A DNA stretch of 64,000 bases from Fratercula arctica. Its lineage: Eukaryota > Chordata > Aves > Charadriiformes > Alcidae. Of the stretch, positions 45,158 through 58,451 are shown in pieces (the stretch's first letter is position 1; every line of letters starts with the position of its first letter). The notes beneath the pieces are model-generated. The model searched no databases. It was given only the letters and a program-made list of their open reading frames with translations, and was not told the origin of the DNA. The DNA lies in contig CANTUZ010000025.1 of the NCBI GenBank assembly GCA_947846985.1, forward strand, positions 5,330,100 through 5,394,099. The letters run 5' to 3'. Both the position numbers and the translations under genes were made by a program.

Positions 45158-46312
45158 CATAGAATGGTTTAGGTTGGAAGGGACCTTAAAGATCATCTAG
45201 TTCCAACCCCCCTGCCATGGGCAGGGACACCTCCCACTAGATCAGGCTGCTCAAAGCCTCATCCAGCCTGGCCTTGAACACTTCCAGGGAAGGGGCATCC
45301 ACAACTTCCCTGGGCAACCTGTTCCAGTGCCTCACCACCCTCACAGTGGAGAACTTCTTCCTAATATCTAATCTAAATCTTCCCTCTTTCAGTTTAAAAC
45401 TGTTATCCCTCGTCCTATTGCTACACTCCCTCATAAAGAGTCCCACACCATCTTTCCTGTAGGCTCCCTTCAGGTACTGGAAGGCTGCTATAAGGTCTCC
45501 CCGGAGCCTTCTCTTCTCCAGGCTGAACAACCCCAACTCTCTCAGCCTGTCCTCATAGCAGAGGTGCTCCAGCCCTCCGATCACCTTCGTGGCCCTCCGC
45601 TGGACCCATTCCAACAGGTCCATGTCCTTCTTGTGGTGAGAACTCCAGAGCTGGACACAGTACTCCAGGTGGGGGTCTCACGAGAGCGGAGTAGAGGGGC
45701 AGAATCACCTCCCTCGACCTGCTGGCCATGCTTCTTTTGATGCAGCCCAGGATGCGGTTGGCTTTCTGGCCTGCGAGCGCACATTGCCGGGTCATGTTGA
45801 GCCTCTTGTCCACCAGCACCCCCAAGTCCTTCTCCTCAGGGCTGCTCTCAAGCCATTCTCCGCCCAACCTGTATTTGTGCCTGGGATTTCTATGACCAAG
45901 ATGGAGGACCTTGCACTTGGCCTGGTTGAACTTCATGAGGTTTGCACAGGCCCACCTCTCCAGCCTGTCAATGTCCCTCTGGATGGCATCCCTTCTCTCC
46001 AGCGTGTTGACCGTGCCACACAGCTTGGTGTCGTCCGCAAACTTGCTGAGGGTGCACTCAATCCCACTGTCCATGTTGCCAACAAAGATGTTAAACAGCG
46101 CTGGTCCCAGTACTGACCTCTGAGGGACACCACTCATTGTTGGTTTCCACTTGGACAGCAAGCCATTGACCGCAACCCTTTGAGTGAGGCCATCCAGCCA
46201 ATTCCTTATCCACCGAGTGGTCCATCTGTCAAATCCATGTCTCTCCAATTTAGAGACAAGGATGTCATGTGGGACAGTGTCAAATGCTTTGCACAAGTCC
46301 AAGTTATTGCCT
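45158..46312 (-). mobile_element. CR1 LINE, 5'-truncated
   Basis: Minus frames 45553-46302 ('[12 protein letters not shown]', 'GVPQRSVLGP', 'FADDTKLCG') and 45237-45623 (C-terminus, 'RTRDNSFKL'), separated by one frameshift near 45670. Tail at 45158 ('TCATAGAATGG'). Confidence 0.9.
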
Positions 46313-46949
46313 ATTACTAACTTTGGATATGGAAGATGTATTTAGTAAAAGTAGTCAGTAATGTGGGTGTCACTGGGGAAAGAAATTAGGAGAATGGTCA
46401 TTATTTAGTCAGGAGTGATGCACTTTAGAAGGTAGAATCTCTCACTAAGCAAGAGCAAAGAGCTGTAAAAAGGTTATAAGGCCTTGTGAAACACCACACT
46501 TTGTTTAAACAATACATGCCTTGCTAATGGATATACCTTTGAAGAACAGAAGGCTGATAACAAGGGAAAATCCCTCTGCAGGAGGCTGTGAAAATTGGCC
46601 AAGAACCAAACTGCTAAAGCAACAAAGATCTGCAGTAACGTGGGGAAAGGTAATGCCAGCAGTGGGAAATCACGACCACTGACTCAATTAGAGACTAAAC
46701 AGAACTACCCCCCTTACTGTACTGGAGCATGCGCACATCAATGAAAGGACATTGTAGCTTTAAATTAAAGCAAGAGACTGTACTAAGCAATAGAAATTGT
46801 TAAGATATGGTACTAACCAATAATTTTAATTAAGGGTGTGTATTTCTGTGTTTTAAACCGTATAAATATTCTGAGGAGTTTGTAGATTGGTGTGCTAGAT
46901 TTGTGGATTACCACCTAGCACCCATCTCTGCACAGAAATGATTTAAATC
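46313..46949. other. Unassigned spacer between two CR1s
   Basis: No gene recognised. AT-rich. Confidence 0.45.
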
Positions 46950-49020
46950 ACAGAATCACAGAATGATAGGGGTTGGAAGGGACCTCTGGAGATCATCTAG
47001 TCCAACCTCCCTGCCAGAGCAGGGCCACCTAGAACAGGTTGCACAGGAACACGTCCAGGCAGATTTATAATATCTCCAGAGATGGAGACTGCACCACCTC
47101 TCCGGGCAGCCTGTTCCAGTGCTCTGCCACCCTCAAAGTAAAGAAGTTCCTCCTCATGTTTAGGTGGAACTTCCTGTCTTCAAGTTTGTGTCCATTACCT
47201 CTTGTCCTGTCGCTGGGCACCACTAAAAAGAGCCTGGCCCCATCCTCCCGACACCCACCCTTTAAGTATTTATAAGCGTTCATAAGGTCCCCCCTCAGCC
47301 ATCTCTTTTCCAGACTGAAGAGACCCAAATCCCTCAGCCTTTCTTCATAAGAGAGGTGTTCCAGTCCCCTCATCATCTTGGTAGCCCTTTGCTGTACCCT
47401 CTCCAGCAGTTCCCTGTCCTTCTTGAACCGGGGAGCCCAGAACTGGACACACTACTCCAGGTGCGGCCTCACCAAGGCAGAGTAGAGGGGGAGGATGACC
47501 TCCCTCGACCTGCTGGCCACGCTCTTCTTGATGCACCCCAGGATGCCATTGGCCTTCTTGGCCACAAGGGCACATTGCTGGCTCATGGTCATCCTGTTGT
47601 CCACCAGGACTCCCAGGTCTCTTTCCACAGAGCTGCTCTCCAGCAGGTCAGCCCCCAACCTGTACTGCTGCATGGGGTTATTCCTCCCCAGGTGCAGCAC
47701 CCTACACTTGCCCTTGTTGAATTTCATAAGGTTCCTCTCCGCCCAACTCTCCAGCCTGTCCAGGTCTCTCTGTATGGTGGCACAGCCTTCTGGTGTGTCA
47801 GCCACCCCTCCCAGTTTTGTGTCATCGGCAAACTTGCTGAGGATGCACTCTGTCCCCTCATCCAGGTCATTGATGAATATATTGAAGAGGACTGGGCCCA
47901 GTACTGACCCCTGGGGAACACCACTCATCACTGACCTCCAACTAGACTCTGTGCCCCTAATCACGACCCTCTGAGCTCTGTCTTTCAGCCAGTTTTCTAT
48001 CCCCCCCACTGTCCATTCATCTAACCCACACTTCCTAAGCTTCCCTATGAGGATGCTGTGGGAGACAGTGTCGAAAGCCTCACCCTCCCCTCATCTATCC
48101 ATCCAGTCATGCCATCGTACAAGGCTATCAGATTAGTCAGACATGATTTCCCCTTGGTGAATCCATGTTGACTACTTCCAATAGCTTTCTTCTCCTCCAC
48201 ATGCTTTGAGATGATGCCCAGAACGAGCTGTTCCATCATCTTTCCAGGGATGGAGGTGAGGCTGACCAGCCTGTAGTTCTCTGGGTCCTCCTTCCTGCCT
48301 TTTTTGAAGACTGGAGTGACATTGGCTTTCCTCCAGTCCTCAGGCACCTCGCCTGTTCTCCAGGACCTTTCAAAGATGATGGAGAGTGGCCCAGCAATGA
48401 CTTCCACCAGCTCCCTCAGCACTCTCAGGTGCATGCCATCAGGACCCATGGACTTCTGGATATCTAATTGACTTAACTGATCCCTCACTTGATCCTCCTC
48501 AACCAAGGGGAAGTCTTCCTTTGTCCAGACTTTCCCTGTTACTTTCTCCAAAGTCTGGGACTCCTGAGGGCTGGCCTGAGCAGTAAAGACCGAAGCAAAG
48601 AAGGCATTCAGTAACTCCGCCTTCTCCGCATCCTCCGTCACCATGGCTCCTGTCTCATTCAACAGCGGGCCCACATTTTCTCTAGTTTTCCTTTTGCCTC
48701 CGATATACTTGAAGAAGCCCTTCCTGTTGACCTTGACATCCCTTGCCAGGTTTAATTCCAAGGAGGCCTTGGCTTTCCTCATTTTATCCCTGCATGCTCT
48801 GACAGCAGTCTTGTAATCTTCCCAAGTGGTCAGTCCCTTCTTCCACATGCTGTAAACTTCCTTCTTCCATTTGAGCTTTTTCAGAAGCTCCCTGCTCAAC
48901 CATGCAGGTCTCCTGCTTCCCTTGCCTGATTTCTGGCTCTTAGGGATGCACCAATCCTGAGCTTGGAGAACGTGGTAGATACCTCTGCTCTGTGCGTACA
49001 TTGGCGTCTTGCACACCAGG
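46950..49020 (-). mobile_element. CR1 LINE with small deletion across RT motif A
   Basis: Minus frames 48045-49085 (linker and start of RT, 'PAWLSRELLKK', '[13 protein letters not shown]'), 47452-48009 (RT core, 'FADDTKLGG') and 47065-47376 (C-terminus). Compared with 28306-29648, about 30 bp are missing near 48080, removing the 'LDFSKAF' block with its catalytic Asp and shifting frame. Endonuclease and ORF1 are absent. Confidence 0.9.
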
Positions 49021-50186
49021 TAAACAACTCCACTTTTGGGACAACAGGAGGACACTAAATACTTGGAAAGTGTTAAAGGCAACATGTAATAAAGCTGAGT
49101 ACAAACTTGGTCAGAGCAAATTTGTCAAAGTCAGTGCCATCTATTGACGGTTTCATTGATTTTATTACAAGCATGACTGGCTCTATACACAGATTGCTCT
49201 CACACACAACATGATTAGTACTTTGTTAGTAACCACGGCAGCTAAATATGCACCATCCCTGACAAAAGCAGCCTGGCACATGACTGTCTTTTGACAACTA
49301 TTTGGCACATTCTTTAGCAATGTAGATGAATCTCCTGACTGTGCTGCTGGACCTGGTTTGGAGAGGTTGGCTTCTTATGAGTTTATGCTACTGGGGCTAC
49401 TCAGTGTGCCTTTTGGCACTCTAGTATGTTGGGAAATTTTTATTGCACCCCTGAGGTGAATTAAACACATGTTCATGCTTAAGTATGAAGACATTTAATG
49501 AACAATGCATTGTATGGAGTCCTACCACCATAAGTGGTTCTACAGGGAATCTGCAGAGATGCGCATGAGATGATTCATTATACACACTTGTGTGAGCACC
49601 AATCATATAATTAGGAGTCAATACTGTGGCATTTCTTATTTTATCATATCAGCAAGGGAATTTATGTTCCCTTATATGGTATTGTTCTGCCTCTGGCATT
49701 CCTGCTTCTAGCCAGTTTAACTGGTTCTGCAGTTAGGCCTTCTTGCCTGCCAGGCCAGATCATTCCTGGGTCACGAATTACCATTGCTGAGCAGTTACAA
49801 TTTGAATTTCCCCTTCAAGTGTCTTCTGAGATACAGGGTAAGGGAGATGTCCAAAACTATGAAGTTGCACCAGAACCACCTAACACAGATAGCTGTGTAT
49901 GCACACACTTGACACATCCTTGTTCTGTGAGAGGAATTGCTGTGGGGAGCAGCTCAAACCACATATCAGGACAGGGTATGATAAAAATGCCACAACTCTT
50001 TAAGAAAATACTCACAAGATCTCCATTTAATTACATAGTTTTCTGCACGAGCTGTCCCTCAACAGAATTTCTGTTGGCATGTTTTCTTCAGTAATGCTTT
50101 GCTCCTTCTCCCAAATATTTTTCAGGATGAAGTCCTGAGAAACAGCACTTAATAAAGAAAATGAGCTTGTGGTTAGACTGACTGGA
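49021..50186. other. Unassigned sequence
   Basis: No gene or repeat recognised. Confidence 0.45.
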
Positions 50187-50470
50187 TGTACTGGATCTGG
50201 CTGGGATGGAGTTATCTTTCCTCATAGCAGCCCATATAGTGCTGTGCTTTGCATTTGTGGCTAGAACAGTATTGATAATGCACCAATGTTTTGGCTACCT
50301 CAAGGCTTTCTCTCCACCACCACCCCCCCAAAGGCCAGTAGGCTGGGAGTGGGCAAGAGGTTGGGAGGAGACACAGCTGGGACAGCTGACCCCAACTGAC
50401 CAAAGATATTCCATACCATATGATGTCATACTCAGCAATAAAAGTTGAGAGAAAGGGGGGGGGGGGCATT
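50187..50470 (+). repeat. LTR fragment, family B (5' half)
   Basis: Begins TGTACTGGATCTGGCTGGGA and runs to 'AGCAATAAAAG' (U3/R), with AATAAA at about 50440. Ends in a run of 12 G (50455-50466). Confidence 0.75.
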
Positions 50471-52299
50471 CATGGTTAAGGTGCTATATTTTCTCTACCT
50501 GACAGGATTCTTGTGAAGTCTAGTTCATGAACAGTAATTAGAAGCTTAAATAGAATGGTAACAATGTTTGCAACAGTTCTTTGTATTCATCAGATAATGA
50601 CACTCCATCATCTAATCATGTGCAAGTGAAACACCATCAGTAGGGCATAGGGCTGGGACTGGTGGTTTTCAGTGTCTGGATCTGTAAATGGGAAGATGAG
50701 CAACTAGATCTGTGACCTGATTCAAACACCCCTCACACAGTCCTTCAGAAGGCAATTCAGAAATAACCACATCTGGTACCTCAGTGGCACAAACAAAGGC
50801 CTCTAAGAAAAATGTCCAAAATTGTAAAAAGGAGTCTGTAAAAATAAAAAAGAGCCAAGAGAAAAAGGAAATTCAATTGAAGGCATTGCAGGAGCACTCT
50901 TATGCATTGTATTGTCAGTTGATACAGCTTTTATTAAAGACATGAAACCTATATTGTTAATAAGCCTAAATATCAGGTGTATTCATATAGACAAAAAACT
51001 GAGACCAAAAGTTTTTTAATACTTTTTGATATGTTTGATAGCCTTTTCAGACTGTTTTATAACAGTTTGCTGATTTAGGCATAGACAAGGAAACTTTCCA
51101 CTCTATAATCGGTCTCTGTGTCTTTCTCTGTGATACTGTCCAAGTTAAGCTTAGTGGAAACTTTTTAACACTGCAACATTTTCCATTTTTACCCATGCAG
51201 CTGAACCACACATGATCTGTAAAATAAGGACAACTAGCACACAGGTGAGATGGAGTAGGATGGCAGCTTCTCTTAATTTGGAGAACTGGAACACAACAGA
51301 ACCGAGGTGTCTCTGGGTATAGCTGCCACCAGTTCCTTGCCACTCAGTAGGAAAGATCTGATCTTGCACATTGGTCAAGTTTCATGTTTGAGTCATGCTT
51401 GCCACTTTTAGTGGCAAAGTGAAACCCTTATTCTTCTTTTTTAAGGACAATATATGGTCCAATCTAATGGAGTGGAGCGAGGTCTGTTCAAGAGTCACAG
51501 TGGTGCAATAACTATTTTGAATCAGTAAGAGCTATGGGCATGGAGCACTCAACAGGAGCCCTAATCATTCTGCAAAGTCAGGTTTGTATTGCTGACATAG
51601 ACTGAGGTCCTAATCGTACAAGGGGAATGAGTAAGATGGGAAAGTTCATCAACTTACAGAGAGGGTTTGCTGCTGTAAATAGCCTGAAGTCACAAGCCAG
51701 AGCATTTGGTCATGGTTTACATTTTCTTTTCTTGAAGGTCTGACCTGGATCATATCAGTTCTCATGAATGTATTTCACATGTCTCTCAAGGCCTTATGAA
51801 TGCCAGAACAGAATTAACTGCTTTTTATGCTATCCTGGGATATGCTATTTCCTGACAAAGCAAAGGTGAGCATCTGAGCAGGTGAGATGACTCCCTCCTT
51901 TCCTTCCTCCAGATTCTTCTCTCTCAGTTGACTTCAGGAGGAATCTGGAATGCTGGCTTCACCCAGCTCCCTAACTTTATGGACCTGAAAGGAGAGGAGA
52001 GGAATCCTATGCAGGGAGAAGGATTCTCCTCCTGGCTGGACATGGAAAGCTCTCTGGTGGACAGGGAGAGTTTGTCCCCATGACACCAGCCGAAGTCTGA
52101 TTTCCCAGGTGGTTCAAATGCCCTGTTAAGATGATTTCAGAAAACACTTTTATAACAGGATGGGGCAGATGTGAGGAAGCTCTAGGAGTGCCTTACTGAC
52201 CAGGGCCCATGGTGATGAGAGCCATGTAGGAGGAACATACCCCACATAACTGACCACAGCTAGGGAGGACCTGCCAGGCCTGCTACCCCTGGCTGCCCT
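50471..52299. other. Unassigned sequence
   Basis: No gene or repeat recognised. Confidence 0.45.
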
Positions 52300-53560
52300 A
52301 CCGTCACCCACTGACTCACCCTGCCGCCCCGGGCTGGCAGCGAGGGGCCGCAGAAACGACGATATACCCCAGGCCGTGCCAGGCTATGCTGGGCCATGAA
52401 GCCCACAGACCCTGTGGCCGCCCCCAGCGGGGCTCCTGCAGCGCCTTGGAGGTGCCGCGTGCGGCGCCAGGGGGCGCTGCGGCGCTGGCTGCCTCGCTAG
52501 GCCCTGGCGCTGCGGCCATGTCCGGCGGCGGTTTGAAAGTGCGGCGGTGGAGGAGTGGGTTGTATGTAAGGGCTGATAGGATAGAGCAACTGCTCTAGTT
52601 GCTGCTTGGTCTCCTTTGTTCCCTGTCTTCCTCGTCGTGCTAAGCCAGCCGGTAGCGTGGAGCGAGCCGGCCTGGTGGATCCGTTCCCATCGCCACACTA
52701 ACGCCGCTGAGGTCGCCATTTTCACCTCCTCCCCGCCCCAGACCCGGCCGGACTCACCGCGCCACGGAGGGAAGGCGCTTCGCCAGCATCAGCAGGCAGT
52801 GTTCGGCGCTCAGCTGCGTCAGGGGAGTCGTCCGGGAGGGCGAAGATAGGCTAACGCCACTCCTGCCCGGTACGTGTGATCGCCCGGCCGTCACCAGCCT
52901 CCTCCATTGATTTCGTTTCCATCCTCCTCCACCCCTCCCCAGCACCGTGGGGAGGGGGCACGGGACTCCCGAAAGGAGGGGAAGAAGGTGCCGAGGAGAG
53001 GTAGACAAGGAGAGACTGCCACTGCGGACAGCGGTGAGTGACTGTGACAGGGATTTGGGTTCCCCCGCCAGCCTAGTCGGTGGTTTTACTACACCCTCCT
53101 TCCCCCGTGAGCCCGAGGAGCGGCCTCGCCGGCCTGTCCTCCATCAGGGGTACCGCTGGGGCCGGATTGGGCAGGGGGCTGTGGAGCAGGTACCGTCGGC
53201 GAGTCGGGCTGTGCCTCAGGCACCGGAACCGGTCGCTTCCTTCCTCCGGGCAGGGAGCTGCCGCCCGCGGACCGGTGCGGAGCAAGGGGCCAGCCCCGGC
53301 AACCTCTCCCCGTGGAGTCCCCAGCCTGCCTGCGGCGGCTCCTTACCGAGGAGCCCACCGGTATCTTCTGTGCTACAAGCCCTCAGCCCTGCGGCTGGGC
53401 TGGGCGAGCTCACTGCGAGCGGCAGCGGTGCTGCCGAGGCCCGGGTGAGGTGGTGTGAGAACAGCCCCCTTGCAGGGTGTCTGAGGGTACCTACTCTCAG
53501 GACAGGTAGGCTCTTTGCCAACAGCACAGCAAGCGATGTTCTTGGGGAGTTTTAAAAACC
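52300..53560. promoter_or_regulatory. CpG island, candidate promoter of an unidentified gene
   Basis: About 1.2 kb of GC- and CpG-rich DNA in an AT-rich setting, with several CCCGCC/GGCGG boxes. 'GCCATTTTC' at about 52716 (GAAAATGGC on minus) resembles a YY1-type initiator. Short open frames exist on both strands but none is recognisable. The direction of transcription is unknown; it may also be an unspliced first exon. Confidence 0.55.
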
Positions 53561-54984
53561 GTTTTCTGCTGACACGCTAACAACAAAAAAAAAAAACCAC
53601 AAAGAAAAACAACCAAAAAAACCCAACATAAAACTCACCCCCCAAAAAAAGAGAGAAAGGGGTTTCCAGCATTTCTGGTAAGTTATAATAATTATGGTGT
53701 TAGTGGGCGAGTTTGTGGTTTTTTGTTTTGTGGGGTTTTTTGTTGTTTGTTTTTTTTTCTGGGGGGAGGTAGATGTGAGAGCAGACTGTGTTGAAGGAGA
53801 GCAAGTGGTGCTTTGAACAGGTTGCTTGGTGGTAGACCTGTGAGAGGTCAAGGCTGTGTCAGGGCTCTGAGCTCGGCCTGTGCTGAACACAGGGCGTGGT
53901 GGCCTGCTGGAGATTCTACAGTGTCTCCCTCCAGAGCAAGAGACATGAGTGCCTGTTACTGCGATACCCCACCCTCCGCATTTTAAAATAATGGTATAGC
54001 TTATCATACAGTGGTGTGAAATGCAAAATGTCATGCTGAAGAAAAATTCCTTGAGGCTACCCATTAAAACATGTGTCTAAAGGCCATTGGGGATGTAACA
54101 GTGATAAAGTAATTTTGTATCTAAAGAGCTAAACTCTATTTTAACATGGTGGTTTGAAATGTGGGGCTTGTTTTTTGGATTAAGCATTTAATTTTTAGTC
54201 TGTTATGTAGTATATGTAACTTCATGCTTTTATCAAAATTATAAATCTTTCATAGGCCCATCAGTTTTTGGGACTTCTAACTCTGAAGTCAGATGTGAAA
54301 TAGATCATAGGTGTTCTGATCTTGTTTTTGAATTTGGATGAATGGACTGGGAGGAGTGGTTTGTTTTTTTTCCTTTTCAAAGTGAAAAACTTTTTAGAAG
54401 CAATTTAAACAAAACCATAAACAGACCTCTTTCACACCAATTACAAATATCTTTTCTGTACTGTGATAACTACTTAAAAAAATAATCTAAAAGTAAATAT
54501 GTCTGTAAAGTTGGGAGGATTGCTTCAGTTCTATTTCTTTTTTGTGTGTGTGAAGGATCTTATTTAATGCTCAAGGACTGAGTTTGGTTTGTTTTTGTTT
54601 TTTTAAACTTGAATCAGTGTATAAGGAACTCTTGTAAATATAAGTATTACAGTTGAAAGAAGTAATTGGGGTTAGAATGTGTTCTTTTTGTACTCAAGGC
54701 ATGTTTAGTTACTGACACTTAGGTCATCTGTTCAGTGGAGGTGCGGAGCTGTTTCTGAAAGCTACATTTTTCACTTTGTCAAAACATAGATACAATTTTG
54801 AAAGGCATAATAAAATAAGTGAATTTCTGTTGTAACGATTGGTGTGTCTTTTTGGGGGGGAGAAAGGGAATATTGAAGATGAAGTTATGGAAAGTGATCT
54901 TGCAAATGCTTATGACTACTAATGAATTAAGTAGCAATTCAAATAAGCAATGAGGTCCTTTACTGTGTATAAGTTCTAGCATAT
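53561..54984. other. AT-rich sequence downstream of CpG island
   Basis: A- and T-rich low-complexity runs at 53582-53640 and 53715-53760. No gene recognised. Confidence 0.5.
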
Positions 54985-56060
54985 TGTATTGGGTTTACAT
55001 GGCAAGGTTTTGGTAGTGGGGAGGGGGGCGGGCAGGCTGCAGAGGTGGCTTCTGTGAGAACACATCAGGAGCTGCCCCGGTGTCAGACAGACAGTTTAAG
55101 CCGACTCCAAAACAGACCCGCCACTGGCCAAAGCTGAGCCAATCAGCAACTTGGATAGTGCTTCTGTGATAAGGTATTTTAAGAAAGGGTAAAAAAAGCT
55201 TCGCAGCAGCTGTGAGAGAGAGGAGTGAAAGAAACAGCCCTGCAGATGCTAAGGTTAAGAAGGAAGGGGAGAAGGTACTCCAGGTGCCAGAGCAGAGATT
55301 CCCCTGTAGCCTGTGGAGAAGAAAATGGTGACACAGGCTGTTCCCCTGCAGCCTGTGGAGGACCCCAGGCCAGAGCAGTTGGATACACTCGAAGGAGGCT
55401 GTGACCCTGTAGAGAGCCCACACTGGAACAGGCTCCTGGCAGGAACTGCAGCCCATGGAGGGGAGTCTGCGCAGGAGCAGGCTTCCTGGCAGGACCTGTG
55501 TTCGATCCCATGGGGGACCTGCACTAGAGCAATCTGTTCCTGAAGGACTGTACCCCGTGGAAAGGAGCAGTTTGTGAAGATCTGCAGCCTGTGAGAAGGA
55601 TCCACATTGGAGAATTTTGAGAAGGACTGTCTCCCATGGGTAGGACCCTATGCTGGAGCAGGGGAAGAGTGTGGAGAGGAAGGAGTGGCAGAGAGAAAGC
55701 ATTATGAACTGACTGCAACCCCCATTTCCCCTTGTGCTGCTTGGGGAGGGGAGGAGGTAAAAGAGTTGGGAGCAAAGAAGGGAAGGGTGGAGGGAAGGTG
55801 TTTCTTAGTTTTATTTCTCACTATCCTACTGTTTTACAACTAATTGGCAATAAATTAAACAAATCTTCCCCAAGTCAAGTTTGTTTTGCCCATGATGGTA
55901 ATTTGTGAGTGATCTCCCCTTTTCTTGACCCACAAGCTTTTTCATTGTGTTTTGGTCCTGTGTCATCGTCCCCATCCCCCCCCCCCAATCCTGCTGAGGA
56001 GGGGGAGTGAGAGAGCAGCTTGGTGGGCACTTGGCATCCAGCCAAGGTCAGTCCACCACA
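54985..56060 (+). repeat. LTR, family T, nearly complete (about 1.08 kb)
   Basis: Begins TGTATTGGGTTTACATGGC and ends CCACCACA. It has a TATTTAAG-type TATA at about 55172 and AATAAA at 55849-55854. The middle (about 55250-55650) is a diverged internal repeat with 'CCTGTGGAG/GCAGCCTGTGGAG' units. Flanking bases do not give a clean target duplication. Confidence 0.8.
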
Positions 56061-56061
56061 T

Positions 56062-56540
56062 ATAGGGATGGAAAAGAAAATGGAAAGGGTAAAAGTGTGA
56101 AAACTTGTAGGTTGAGATAAAGACAGTTTAATCGGTAAAGCAAAAGCTACACATGCAGGCAAAGCAAAACAAGGAATTCATTCAGTGCTTCCCAGTGACA
56201 GGCAGATGGTTAGCCATTTCCAAGAAAGCAGGGCTTCAGCACGTGTAATGGTTACTTGGGAAGACAAATGCCATAACTCTGAACTTCCCCCCCTTCCTCC
56301 TCCTTTCCCCTAGCTTTTATTGACTATCACTTTGGTCAGTTGGGGTCAGCTGTCCTGGTTATGTCCCCTCCCAGCTTCTTGGGTGCCATCAGACTACTCC
56401 CTGGTGGGGCAGGTGAGAAAGAGAGAAGGCTTTGACGCTGTGTAAGCGCTGTTCAGCAATAGCTAATACATGAGTGTGTTAACATTGTTTTGGTCACAAA
56501 TCCAAAACGTATCACCATATGCTACTAAGAAGAAAATGAC
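56062..56540 (-). repeat. LTR fragment, family B
   Basis: Matches 42590-42840 and the reverse complement of the 50187 copy ('AGCTTTTATTG', 'CCTCCCAGCTTCTTG'). Begins immediately after the family-T LTR end. Confidence 0.7.
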
Positions 56541-56891
56541 TTCTATTCCATTTTAGTATCACTACATTCCACTTCATTCACTAAAGGTCTAGAGTATCAG
56601 GGGAAGGGTAAGTTGGATAAAACTTTCTTCTCTCTCTTCTGGAGACAGTGTAAAAATGGTAGTGAATTTTGGGAAAGAAATGCTTTTATACTAACAAATG
56701 AGTTTATTGAGGAAACCCTTATTCCCTTTATTTCTGGCTTACTTATGGTTTATTACTGCTGTCTCTTGTACCCAGTATGTTTATATCAGGCTGTCTTCTT
56801 TCATAGAATCATAAAATGGAATCACCTAGGTTGGAAGGGACCTTTAAGATCATCGAGTCCAACCACTAACCTAACACTGTCAAAACCACCA

Positions 56892-58451
56892 CTAAACCAT
56901 GTCCCTAAGCGCTGCGTCTACCCGTCTTTTAAATACCTCCAGGGATGGTGATTCAACCACTTCCCTGGGCAGCCTGGTCCAATGTTTGATAACCCTTTCT
57001 GTGAAGAAATTTTTCCTAATATCCATCCTAAACCTCCCCTGGCACAACTCAAGGCCATTTCCTCTCGTCCTATCGCCTGTTACTTGGGAGAAGAGACCGA
57101 CCCCCGCCTCGCTACAACCTCCTTTCAGGTAGTTGTAGAGAGTGACAAGGTCTCCCCTCAGCCTCCTTTTCTGCAGGCTAAACAACCCCAGTTCCCTCAG
57201 CCGCTCCTCATAAGACTTGTTCTCCAGACCCCTCACCAGCTTTGTTGCCCTTCTCTGGACACGCTCCAGCACCTCAATGTCTTTCTTGTGGTGAGGGGCC
57301 CAAAACTGAACACAGTACTCGAGGTGTGGCCTCACCAGTGCTGAGTACAGCGGGACAATCGCTTCCCTAGTCGTGCTCACCACACTATTCCTGATACAGG
57401 CCAGGATGCTGTTGGCCTTCTTGGCCACCTGGGCACACTGCTGGCTCATCTTCAGCCGGCTGTCTACCAACACCCCCAGGTCCTTTTCTGACGGGCAGCT
57501 TTCCAGCCACTCTTCCCCAAGCCTGTAGCATTGCATGGGGTTTTTGTGACCCGAGTGCAGGACCCAGCACTTGGCCTTGTTGAACCTCATACTATTGGCC
57601 TTGGCCTATCGATCCAGCCTTATCCAGATGCCTCTGTAGAGCCATCCTACCTTCAAGCAGATCGACGCTCCTGCCCAACTTGGTGTCGTCTGCAAACTTA
57701 CTGAGGGTGCACTTGATCCCCTCGGCCAGGTCGTTGATAAAGATATTAAACAGAACTGACCCCAGTACTGAGCCCTGGGGAACACCACTTGTGATCAGCT
57801 GCCAACTGGATTTAACTCCGTTTACCACAACTCTCTGGGCCCGGCCATCCAGACAGTTTTTAACCCAGCTAAGAGTACTCCCGTCCAAGCCATGAGCAGC
57901 CAGTTTCTCCAGGAGAATGCTGTGGGAAATGGTGTCAAAGGCTTTACTAAAGTCCAGGTAAACAACATCCACAGCTTTTCCCTTGTCCACTAAGGATGTC
58001 ACCTTGTCATAGAAGGAGATCAGGTTTGTCAAGCAGGACCTGCCTTTCATGAACCCATGCTGACTGGGCCTGATCACCTGGTTGTCCTTCATGTGCCACA
58101 TAATGGCACTCAGGATGATCTGTTCCATAACCTTCCCAGGCACCGAGGTCAGACTGACAGGCCTGTAGTTCCCCAGACCCTCCTTCTGGCCCTTCTTGTG
58201 GATGGGCGTCATATTTGCTAACCTCCAGTCCACTGGGACCTCCATGGTTAGCCAGGACTGCTGATAAATGACGTAAAGTAGCTTGGTGAGCACTCCCTCA
58301 GTACCTTTGGGTGGATCTTATCTGGCCCCATAGGCTTGTGTATGTCTAAGTGCTGTAGCAGGTCCCTCACCATTTCCCCTTGGATTATGAGGGTTTCAGT
58401 CTGCTCCCCATCCCTGTCTACTAGCTCAGGGCCTGGGTGCTCAGGGAACAA
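56892..58451 (-). pseudogene. CR1 ORF2 reverse transcriptase
   Basis: 57592-58293 carries '[13 protein letters not shown]', '[10 protein letters not shown]', '[11 protein letters not shown]' and 'FADDTKLG'. A frameshift near 57590 leads to 56892-57590, the C-terminal part ('[11 protein letters not shown]'). All catalytic Asp are readable, but the frames do not join. Confidence 0.92.

Noticed and set aside
38829..52000. Search for second CDC42SE2 coding exon (basic run plus CRIB)
   Set aside because: No stretch encoding an Arg/Lys run followed by a CRIB-like motif was found by eye; the exon probably lies beyond the window or is lost.
52947..53555. 202-aa plus ORF in the CpG island
   Set aside because: GC-rich open frame with low-complexity Pro/Ser/Gly sequence and overlapping open frames on both strands; no domain or splice evidence.
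54995..55702. 235-aa minus ORF
   Set aside because: Lies entirely within the family-T LTR and is antisense to it.
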